18,538 bases of DNA from Burkholderiaceae bacterium (GTDB taxonomy: Bacteria; Pseudomonadota; Gammaproteobacteria; Burkholderiales; Burkholderiaceae): the NCBI GenBank assembly GCA_947461335.1, contig CANHLB010000009.1:1-18538 (forward strand), in the 5' to 3' direction. Below, one piece after another: positions 7,689 through 13,747 of the stretch. A model generated the notes under the pieces. It was given only the letters and a program-made list of their open reading frames with translations, was not told where the DNA came from and did no database searches. Made by a program: the position numbers and the translations under genes. The first letter of the stretch is position 1. Every line of letters starts with the position of its first letter.

Positions 7689-7701
7689 GAATTGATCAAT
7701 T
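7674..7701. promoter_or_regulatory. two TGATCA-centred dyads, possible operator pair
   Basis: CTGATCAC contains TGATCA at 7674-7679, and AATTGATCAATT at 7690-7701 is a perfect 12-bp palindrome. Their centres are 19 bp apart, about two helical turns, and they flank the -35 of the minus-strand promoter. This fits a dimeric repressor bound on one DNA face. The sites do not resemble the known E. coli NemR operator. Confidence 0.35.
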
Positions 7702-7798
7702 TTGCCGAATAAACCAAAATTACGGGACACAAGAAAAAAAGTCAGATTAAATTTAAAATCCTCATCTAACACTATCATCTGATATTTAAGGAATCAAT

Positions 7799-7966
7799 AT
7801 GAAAACGTGGCAATGTATCGTATGTGGCTTTACCTATGTAGAGGAACAAGGCTTGCCAGAGGATGGCATCGCTCCAGGAACTGCCTGGGCTGATGTTCCA
7901 GATAACTGGGAATGCCCAGATTGTGGCGTATCAAAATCTGACTTTGAAATGGTTCAGGTAAGCTAA
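7799..7966 (+). CDS. rubA: rubredoxin
   Basis: A 55-residue one-iron electron carrier. The four iron-binding cysteines occur in two CxxC knuckles, C6-C9 (CIVCGF) and C39-C42 (CPDCGV). The conserved aromatic and turn residues are present: Y13, [11 protein letters not shown] (27-37) and F49. Start by TAAGGA (7787-7792) six bases before the ATG. A rubredoxin reductase gene follows after 40 bases, so the pair forms an NAD(P)H to reductase to rubredoxin chain. In other bacteria such pairs feed alkane hydroxylases or peroxide/superoxide-scavenging enzymes; no AlkB-type hydroxylase is in view. Confidence 0.95.
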   Translation: MKTWQCIVCGFTYVEEQGLPEDGIAPGTAWADVPDNWECPDCGVSKSDFEMVQVS

Positions 7967-8006
7967 GTCATTCTGAACTTGAATACATTTACTTAGGAAC
8001 CCAGCT

Positions 8007-9173
8007 TTGACAGAAAACTTACCCCCATCCTCCACTATTGTCATTATTGGTAGTGGACTTGCTGGCTACACTCTTGTGCGAGAGATCCGCAAACTCAATA
8101 AAGAAGTTCCACTCACCTTAATTACTCGCGAGCCTGGCTATTTTTACTCTAAACCGATGCTCTCTACCGCACTTGCTAATAAGAAAGATGCTGCTCAACT
8201 CATTACGACCTCAACTGAAGGCATGGCTACGCAGCTAGCAATTGCCGTCATGTCAGAAACAGAGGTACATGCAATAGATGGTAGTACACAAATAGTGCAG
8301 ACAAGTAAAGGTGCTATTCCTTATGGAAAGCTAGTGCTAGCTTTGGGCTCAGATCAAATTCGGATTCCTTTAGAGGGTAATGCGGTGCATGAAGTTCTCA
8401 CGGTAAATGACCTAGAAGATTATGCAAAGTTCCGCGCTGCTATTGCTGGTAAAAAAAGGGTTGCTATTCTTGGTGCAGGCTTAATCGGCTGTGAATTTGC
8501 AAATGATTTAGTTTTAGGCGGCTATGAGGTTGAAGTGATCGACCTTGCCCCACAAGTACTTGGTCGCCTATTGCCTGAGGCCGCAGCCTTGGCTCTTCAA
8601 AGCAAACTTAGTGAAGCAGGCGTACGTTGGCACTTCTCAACTACTGTCCAAACTATTAATCGCAATGGTGATGTCCTAGAAATTAGCTTAGCTAATGGTG
8701 ACTCGATTACTTGCGATGTGACACTCTCCGCTGTTGGCTTGAAACCTAGATTAGATTTAGCTAAAGCTGCAGGAGTAAGAACTGGGATTGGCATTCAGGT
8801 CAATCGTGAACTTGAAACAAACATAAAGAATATCTACTCTCTTGGTGATTGTGCTGAAGTAGAAGGCTTAGTGCTTCCCTACGTGATGCCCATCATGCAA
8901 GCAGCTCGAGCGTTAGCGCCAACATTAATTGGTCAACCCACGGCCTTAAGCTACCCAGCAATGCCTGTGATGGTGAAAACTCCTGCACTACCAACAGTCG
9001 TCTCTCCTCCGGCCAAAGGCGCCGAGGGGCAATGGAAAACAACTGCCATTGATGGAGGTATTGAAGCTCGCTTTGAATCTACTAATGGCAAGCTACTTGG
9101 ATTTGCATTAATGGGATCTGCCACAGCTCAACGGGCTAGTTTGACGAAGGAATTGCCCCCAATCCTCCCTTAA
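8007..9173 (+). CDS. rubB: rubredoxin-NAD(+) reductase (FAD-dependent)
   Basis: Transfers electrons from NAD(P)H through FAD to rubredoxin. The 388-residue protein has an N-terminal FAD loop GSGLAG (15-20), a central NAD(P)H-binding Rossmann loop in VAILGAGLIGCEFA (about 151-164), and a second FAD segment IYSLGDCAEVEG near residue 277. A short C-terminal domain, as in Pseudomonas RubB/AlkT reductases, completes it. Length agrees with that group (about 385). The start is TTG, chosen because AGGA (7995-7998) lies eight bases upstream and no ATG is near. It is in operon with the rubredoxin gene just upstream, which makes the partner assignment strong. A strong hairpin terminator follows the stop. 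Confidence 0.92.
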   Translation: MTENLPPSSTIVIIGSGLAGYTLVREIRKLNKEVPLTLITREPGYFYSKPMLSTALANKKDAAQLITTSTEGMATQLAIAVMSETEVHAIDGSTQIVQTSKGAIPYGKLVLALGSDQIRIPLEGNAVHEVLTVNDLEDYAKFRAAIAGKKRVAILGAGLIGCEFANDLVLGGYEVEVIDLAPQVLGRLLPEAAALALQSKLSEAGVRWHFSTTVQTINRNGDVLEISLANGDSITCDVTLSAVGLKPRLDLAKAAGVRTGIGIQVNRELETNIKNIYSLGDCAEVEGLVLPYVMPIMQAARALAPTLIGQPTALSYPAMPVMVKTPALPTVVSPPAKGAEGQWKTTAIDGGIEARFESTNGKLLGFALMGSATAQRASLTKELPPILP

Positions 9174-9193
9174 GCCTAGACGCTGAACAAATA

Positions 9194-9218
9194 AAAAGGC
9201 CCGCATAACGGGCCTTTT
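9194..9218. terminator. bidirectional intrinsic terminator
   Basis: AAAAGGCCCG and CGGGCCTTTT form a perfect 10-bp stem with a 5-base loop (CATAA), with the T-run built into the right arm and an A-run in the left. It separates the convergent rubredoxin reductase and PuuD-like genes. Confidence 0.9.
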
Positions 9219-9238
9219 CTTTAATACTAATCAGATGA

Positions 9239-9832
9239 TTAAGAAACGACTACGAACCAAGTAGTGTTGTGTGACTGAGCGCTCATCAAGAACAACATTG
9301 GAACTGAAAGTATTGTATTAATGCGTGAGGTTAGCATGGCTACGCGTGCTGACTTTGCTTTTACATCTGGCTCAACAGCAACGATACCAAGAGCACGTTT
9401 TTGATTTGGCCAAATGATGAACCATACATTAAAGGCCATTACCAAAGCAATCCACATGCCTAAACCAATAGCGCGGAATGGGGCTTGTAATGTGAATGCT
9501 TGATGTGCATAGCCATTAAGGATTGCAACGATCAAACCAGTGATTACTGTTAAGAGGGCTGCCCAGCGGAACCAAAATAATGCAGTAGGGGCAATCACTT
9601 TACCAATCGCTGGTTTTTGCTCATCAGGGATTTTTGGCATAGAAGGAATTTGCACAAAATTGAAATACCAGAGCAAACCGATCCACATCACACCACACAT
9701 CACGTGTAGCCAACGGAATAAGAAAGGCAATTCAGGAGAGCTAAAGTTACCGCCTAAAGCGAAAATGATGAGAATGAGAAGTACAAAACCAGCTAAAACA
9801 GTACGTCCCAAAGAGGTCAAGATTGATGCCAT
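9239..9832 (-). CDS. PuuD-like (urate oxidase N-terminal family) membrane protein without cytochrome c domain
   Basis: This 197-residue inner-membrane protein has about five helices. It carries the hallmark WLHVMCGVMWIGLLWYFNFVQ (41-61) and the later VWFIIWPNQKRALG (136-149) and SVPMLFLMSAQSHN (176-189), as in the membrane part of PuuD-type urate hydroxylases. H43 and H188 could bind haem. Full PuuD carries an extra C-terminal cytochrome c domain of roughly 200 residues; here the protein ends at the membrane domain and no CxxCH is present. No purine-degradation gene is nearby, so a urate role is doubtful. It could serve another respiratory or metal-related function. The start is supported by AGGAG eight bases upstream, inside a 14-bp palindrome. 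Confidence 0.65.
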   Translation of the reverse strand: MASILTSLGRTVLAGFVLLILIIFALGGNFSSPELPFLFRWLHVMCGVMWIGLLWYFNFVQIPSMPKIPDEQKPAIGKVIAPTALFWFRWAALLTVITGLIVAILNGYAHQAFTLQAPFRAIGLGMWIALVMAFNVWFIIWPNQKRALGIVAVEPDVKAKSARVAMLTSRINTILSVPMLFLMSAQSHNTTWFVVVS

Positions 9833-9833
9833 G

Positions 9834-9847
9834 ATAGGAGCTCCTAT
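9834..9847. promoter_or_regulatory. 14-bp palindrome covering the ribosome-binding site of the PuuD-like gene
   Basis: ATAGGAGCTCCTAT is a perfect palindrome whose minus-strand AGGAG is the Shine-Dalgarno sequence, eight bases from the ATG. In the mRNA, ATAGG could pair with CCTAT around AGCT and mask the site, or the DNA could be bound by a dimeric regulator. Confidence 0.35.
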
Positions 9848-9956
9848 GAGTAATAATGAGTGTAACTATAAACGATTCTGCTAATTTTGTTTCATCTAGA
9901 GAAATGATAGAAATCATACCTAAAATACAGCTCTGGCCCCCATTAGGGCATAAGGA

Positions 9957-9987
9957 TTCTTTTGGGCTTAGATAATAGCCAAAAGAA
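9957..9987. repeat. hairpin in the leader of the Bug receptor gene
   Basis: TTCTTTTGG-G-CT pairs with AGCCAAAAGAA around an 8-base loop: eleven base pairs with a single bulged G. It ends 14 bases before the AGGA ribosome-binding site of the following gene. It may be a leader structure, an operator, or on the minus strand an unlikely terminator, since no leftward gene ends here. Confidence 0.4.
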
Positions 9988-10013
9988 ATAGATCCCACTA
10001 CAGGATAAAAGTC

Positions 10014-10988
10014 ATGGTCCGCTTAATTAAAGCTCTAATCGCTCCATTGATTCTTGGCGGCTTATTTTTATCGAATGTAAACGCACAAGAATTTCCACCA
10101 AAGAAAACCATCACTATTGTTGTAGGTTTCGCAGCAGGCGGATCGGCTGATAGTGCAGCACGCATCATCGCCAAAAAACTCAGTGAAGATCTAGGGCAGA
10201 ACGTCATTGTCGATAACAAGCCGGGTGCCGGAGGCAATATTGCACATGCCTATACCGCTACTGCACCTGCTGATGGATCCGTCATCCTATTTGGATCAAT
10301 CGGGCCGCTAGCGATAGCGCCACATCTCATGAAATTACCGTATGACCCACAAAAAGATTTAGCCCCTCTGACAATGGGTGTTACTTTCCCAAATGTCTTA
10401 GTAGTCATTCCAGAGCTAGGAGTAAAGAATTTCAAAGAATATATTGCTCTAGCTAAAAAGAATCCAGGGAAGATTACTTTTGCTTCAACAGGCAGTGGTT
10501 CCGCATCCCACTTGCAAGGTGAGCTCTTGAATGTACGTGCGGAGATTGACACAGTGCATATCCCTTATAAGGGCGGGAGTCCCGCGATGGTTGATCTGCT
10601 TGGTGGCAGAGTCTCTTCCTACTACTCCGCTCTAGCTACTGCTGATCCTTACATCAAAAATGGTAAATTGATTCCGATTGCAACGACTGGGTTGAAGCGT
10701 GCGCCCACGCTTCCCAATGTGCCCACCATTGCAGAGTCAGGCTATCCCGGATTTGATGCTAGTAATTGGTATGCCTTTGTAGCACCAGGAAAAACACCAG
10801 ATATTATTTTGGAAAAATGGAATAAAGCCTTAGTAGCTGTTCTAAAAGACAAAGCCACTAATGCGCAGTTAGCAGATCATGGCTTAACCCCAAATCCTGG
10901 AAGCCGAGAAGATCTAGCCAAATACATTGCAAGCCAATCTGTCACCTGGGGAAAAATTATTTCTGAAAGAAAAATCACCGACGATTAG
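10014..10988 (+). CDS. Bug/TctC-family periplasmic solute-binding receptor
   Basis: A tripartite tricarboxylate transporter receptor protein of 324 residues, the usual length. A Sec signal peptide is clear: MVRLIKALIAPLILGG with cleavage predicted after VNA (residue 24). The mature start has the conserved TITIVVGFAAGGSADSAARI and NVIVDNKPGAGGNI segments, followed by PADGSVILFGSIGPLAIAP and TFASTGSGSASHLQGELL of the carboxylate-binding lobes. Ligands in this large family are carboxylic acids, amides or aromatic acids and cannot be predicted here. No TctA/TctB membrane genes are in the window, so it is an orphan, as is common in Burkholderiales. The start is set by AGGA eight bases before the ATG. 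It converges on the 3-hydroxybutyrate dehydrogenase gene with only 13 bases between. Confidence 0.9.
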   Translation: MVRLIKALIAPLILGGLFLSNVNAQEFPPKKTITIVVGFAAGGSADSAARIIAKKLSEDLGQNVIVDNKPGAGGNIAHAYTATAPADGSVILFGSIGPLAIAPHLMKLPYDPQKDLAPLTMGVTFPNVLVVIPELGVKNFKEYIALAKKNPGKITFASTGSGSASHLQGELLNVRAEIDTVHIPYKGGSPAMVDLLGGRVSSYYSALATADPYIKNGKLIPIATTGLKRAPTLPNVPTIAESGYPGFDASNWYAFVAPGKTPDIILEKWNKALVAVLKDKATNAQLADHGLTPNPGSREDLAKYIASQSVTWGKIISERKITDD

Positions 10989-11001
10989 CTTGCATTCAAC
11001 T

Positions 11002-11778
11002 TTATTGAGCAGCCCAGCCACCATCCATATTCCAAGCCGCACCCCTTACCTCAGAAGCGTCTGGCCCGCAAAGAAATACCGCTAAAGCCGCCAACTGTTC
11101 TGGAGTGACAAACTGTCCTGAAGGCTGCTTTTCAGAAACCAAAGCTATTTTTGCCGCCTCATTAGAAATACCCTCACGCTCAGCACGAGCATCGACTTGC
11201 TTCTGAACGAGAGGAGTTAAGACCCAGCCAGGACATATCGCATTACAGGTGATTCCAGTCCGCGCATTCTCAAGCGCAGTCACTTTAGTAAGGCCAATAA
11301 TTCCATGTTTGGCCGCAACATAGGCAGCCTTTTGGGTAGAAGCTACTAAGCCGTGCACCGATGCAATATTGATGATGCGGCCCCAGTTTCTTTTTTTCAT
11401 ACCAGGCAGAGCATGATGAGTTGTATGGAATGCAGAACTTAAGTTAATCGCAATAATGGCATCCCATTTATCAGTCGGGAAATCTTCAATATTGGCTGTG
11501 TACTGAATGCCAGCATTGTTAATCAAAATATCTAGCGAGCCAAAACGCTTTTCAGTTTGCTTAATCAAATCTTCAATTTCAGCAGGCTTGCTCATATCGG
11601 CGCCGTGATAATCAACCTCTACACCACATGCTTTAATTTTTGCAATTGCCTCATCTTTTTCACCAAAGCCATTAACCATAATATTGGCACCCTGCTTCGC
11701 CAAAGCGATGGCCATTCCTAAACCAATGCCGCTAGTAGAGCCAGTGACTAAAGCTGTTTTACCTTTTAAAGAAGACAT
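11002..11778 (-). CDS. bdhA: D-3-hydroxybutyrate dehydrogenase (short-chain dehydrogenase)
   Basis: Interconverts 3-hydroxybutyrate and acetoacetate with NAD(H), in cytoplasmic polyhydroxybutyrate turnover. The 258-residue enzyme has the cofactor loop TGSTSGIG (12-19), NNAG (87-90) and the catalytic set S140, Y153 and K157. The substrate-binding residues known from Pseudomonas fragi hydroxybutyrate dehydrogenase all appear with a constant offset of two: Q92, H142, K150, W185 and Q194. This makes the substrate unusually secure for a short-chain dehydrogenase. The gene lies 53 bases after the YqaA-like gene on the same strand and may be co-transcribed with it. Its Shine-Dalgarno sequence (GAGAAT) is weak and far from the ATG. 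No terminator is visible before the convergent Bug gene. Confidence 0.93.
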   Translation of the reverse strand: MSSLKGKTALVTGSTSGIGLGMAIALAKQGANIMVNGFGEKDEAIAKIKACGVEVDYHGADMSKPAEIEDLIKQTEKRFGSLDILINNAGIQYTANIEDFPTDKWDAIIAINLSSAFHTTHHALPGMKKRNWGRIINIASVHGLVASTQKAAYVAAKHGIIGLTKVTALENARTGITCNAICPGWVLTPLVQKQVDARAEREGISNEAAKIALVSEKQPSGQFVTPEQLAALAVFLCGPDASEVRGAAWNMDGGWAAQ

Positions 11779-11831
11779 GTAGATATTCTCAATGAGTTAG
11801 TGGATAAAAACATAGGATACAACGAATAGAC

Positions 11832-12335
11832 TTAGATTAAGTGTAGCCAGTGACCCAATTGGTGCCAAACACTAGTAGGCACAAGAGTCAGTAGCCAAGT
11901 CATCGTGAGATAACGGAATAGCTTTCCAAAAAACATATACACCAGACAAGGAAACCAAGCTAAACGAAGCCAGCCAGCTGCAAAACACAATGGATCCCCA
12001 AATCCAGGCAGCCATGACAAGAGCAACATCTTAGGGCCCTGTCCCTCTAGCCAACGTTGCATGCGCCCATGAGGAGGTCCCTTGATAGATTCAAAACCCC
12101 TGCGAGAAATCAAACCCAACCACCAATCCAGCATTCCCCCTAAAGTATTACCCACTGTTGCAATAAAAATTGCAAGCCAATACATACTAGGATTGAGTTC
12201 GGTGTATCCAAAAAGGATAGGCTCTGATCCAATCGGAATTAGTGTTGCAGAAACAAAGGCACTGATAAATACAGCAGACAAACCAACAGATGGCATGCCA
12301 AACCACTCAAAAAAATGCTGAAGCGCTTGATCCAT
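11832..12335 (-). CDS. yqaA: YqaA-family membrane protein (DedA/SNARE-associated-like)
   Basis: A 167-residue inner-membrane protein related to E. coli YqaA and the DedA superfamily, whose better-known members move lipids across membranes. Recognisable segments are FVSATLIPIGSEPILFGY (about 27-44), TVGNTLGGMLDWWLG (60-74), and LLSWLPGFGDPLCFAAGWLRLAWFPCL (about 105-131) with the re-entrant proline/glycine loop. Four to five helices are predicted. The exact role of YqaA itself is unknown. AAGG, six bases before the ATG, lies inside the 12-bp palindrome. The ATG overlaps the stop of a possible tiny upstream ORF by one base. The 3-hydroxybutyrate dehydrogenase gene follows downstream. Confidence 0.8.
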   Translation of the reverse strand: MDQALQHFFEWFGMPSVGLSAVFISAFVSATLIPIGSEPILFGYTELNPSMYWLAIFIATVGNTLGGMLDWWLGLISRRGFESIKGPPHGRMQRWLEGQGPKMLLLSWLPGFGDPLCFAAGWLRLAWFPCLVYMFFGKLFRYLTMTWLLTLVPTSVWHQLGHWLHLI

Positions 12336-12418
12336 TAAAGGCCTTTACTCAAAGAAGAGGCTTGCAAGGGGGCTTTCTGAAGCTTTTTCGTGGCTTGGTT
12401 CTTAATTGGCAAACACAT
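12335..12418 (-). CDS. possible 25-27-residue leader peptide ending in TAATG with the yqaA start
   Basis: An open frame from ATG (12418-12416) or TTG (12412-12410) encodes a short basic peptide that starts MCLPIKNQATKKLQK and ends at TAA 12337-12335, sharing one base with the yqaA ATG. AAAGGA (12425-12420) is seven bases before the TTG, a good spacing, but only one base before the ATG. A coupled leader would drive yqaA translation. Such a short frame can arise by chance and no homologue is recognised. Confidence 0.22.
   Translation of the reverse strand: MCLPIKNQATKKLQKAPLQASSLSKGL
12336..12347. promoter_or_regulatory. 12-bp palindrome at the yqaA ribosome-binding site
   Basis: TAAAGGCCTTTA is a perfect palindrome directly before the yqaA ATG; its minus-strand AAAGG is the Shine-Dalgarno sequence. 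It also covers the end of the possible leader ORF. Confidence 0.35.
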
Positions 12419-12434
12419 TTCCTTTAAACATTCT

Positions 12435-12451
12435 CCAAGGCTAGCCCTTGG
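12435..12451. promoter_or_regulatory. dyad CCAAGG-CTAGC-CCTTGG upstream of the acyl-CoA dehydrogenase operon
   Basis: Perfect 6-bp arms with a 5-base spacer lie in the 218-base gap between the divergent yqaA and acyl-CoA dehydrogenase genes. No T-run follows, so an operator is likelier than a terminator. The rest of the gap shows only AT-rich sequence with no convincing -35/-10 pair. Confidence 0.3.
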
Positions 12452-12565
12452 ATCTCATTTGACCTATTTTCGCCTGCTTTTGATGATTTTCCATAAATTT
12501 CAAATCTTGCTTAAACTAATGGCTAAATTACGCAATAACCATAAAACCTATAAAGCAGGACTTCC

Positions 12566-13735
12566 ATGAATCACCCTATCCCTAAGCCAGACCAATATCA
12601 GGATATGCGCGAAGCTTTGCGTGACCTCTGCCGACAATTTGACTCAGCCTATTGGCAAAAGATAGACCATGAGAGAGGCTACCCAGAAGCGTTTGTTACA
12701 GCAATGACTGAGGCAGGATGGTTAGCCGCTCTCATTCCGGAGGAATTTGGTGGCTCAGGCCTTGGCTTAGCAGAAGCCTCAGTCATTATGGAAGAAATTA
12801 ATTTATCTGGAGGAAACGCTGGCTCTTGTCATGGTCAGATGTACAACATGGGAACATTGCTGCGTCATGGATCTGAAGCTCAGCAAAAAATGTACCTTCC
12901 AAAAATTGCATCAGGTGAGTTGCGTTTACAAAGCATGGCTGTTACAGAGCCAACAACTGGTACTGATACCACTAAGCTAAAAACTACTGCCGTTAAAAAA
13001 GGTGATAAGTATGTTGTGAATGGTCAGAAGGTATGGATCTCACGTATTCAACATTCAGATTTGATGATCTTGTTAGCACGCACCACCCCCATTAATGAAG
13101 TGCAACGAAAATCTGAAGGCATGTCGATTTTTATCGTGAATCTGAAAGACGCCATTGGCAAAGGGATGGAAGTGCGACCGATCGCTAATATGGTGAACCA
13201 TGAAACTAACGAAGTGTTCTTTGATAACTTGGAAATTCCTGCTGAAAATCTTATTGGGGCTGAAGGTCAAGGATTTAGATACATCTTAGATGGCCTGAAT
13301 GCTGAGCGTGTATTGATAGCAGCAGAGTGTATTGGCGATGCCTATTGGTTTATTGATCGCGCCCGTCGCTATGCAAATGATCGAGTAGTGTTTGATCGTC
13401 CCATTGGTAAAAATCAAGGTATTCAGTTTCCGATTGCAGATAGCTATATAGAAACTGAAGCTGCTAATCTCATGCGCTTTAAAGCCTGTGAACTGTTTGA
13501 TAACCACCAACCCTGTGGCCCTGAAGCTAATATGTCCAAATACTTGGCTGCTAAAGCTTCATGGGAGGCAGCAAATGTCTGCCTGCAAACTCATGGCGGT
13601 TTTGGTTTTGCAAATGAATACGATGTAGAGCGCAAATTTAGAGAAACCCGCCTCTATCAGGTAGCTCCTATCTCAACTAACCTTATCTTCTCCTATATGG
13701 CCGAGCATGTTCTTGGTTTACCAAGATCCTTCTGA
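12566..13735 (+). CDS. acyl-CoA dehydrogenase family protein
   Basis: An FAD enzyme of 389 residues that oxidises an acyl-CoA to the 2,3-enoyl-CoA. It has the alpha-helical N-domain, the beta-domain FAD/substrate segment MAVTEPTTGTDTTKLKT (124-140) and VWISR (156-160), and the C-terminal helical domain with QTHGGFGFANEYDVERKFRE (341-360). At the position of the usual catalytic glutamate of medium-chain enzymes (YEGT) the sequence is Y364-Q365-V366-A367, so that base is missing. E247 in LNAERVLIAAE sits where isovaleryl-CoA and long-chain dehydrogenases hold theirs, and is the likely base. AGGA lies five bases before the ATG. A CoA-transferase follows after 12 bases, which suggests a free (di)acid is activated, then oxidised. 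The substrate is not known. Confidence 0.9.
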   Translation: MNHPIPKPDQYQDMREALRDLCRQFDSAYWQKIDHERGYPEAFVTAMTEAGWLAALIPEEFGGSGLGLAEASVIMEEINLSGGNAGSCHGQMYNMGTLLRHGSEAQQKMYLPKIASGELRLQSMAVTEPTTGTDTTKLKTTAVKKGDKYVVNGQKVWISRIQHSDLMILLARTTPINEVQRKSEGMSIFIVNLKDAIGKGMEVRPIANMVNHETNEVFFDNLEIPAENLIGAEGQGFRYILDGLNAERVLIAAECIGDAYWFIDRARRYANDRVVFDRPIGKNQGIQFPIADSYIETEAANLMRFKACELFDNHQPCGPEANMSKYLAAKASWEAANVCLQTHGGFGFANEYDVERKFRETRLYQVAPISTNLIFSYMAEHVLGLPRSF

Positions 13736-13747
13736 TGGAGTTTTAAG

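Noticed and set aside
9540..9884. 114-codon frame on the plus strand
   Set aside because: Antisense to the PuuD-like gene, with low-complexity basic residues and no ribosome-binding site.
9904..9917. ATGAT-AGAA-ATCAT as a second Fur box
   Set aside because: The spacing of the arms does not fit the 19-bp Fur consensus.
12374..12390. GCTT-TCTG-AAGC followed by a T-run as a plus-strand terminator
   Set aside because: The stem is only four base pairs and no plus-strand gene ends upstream.
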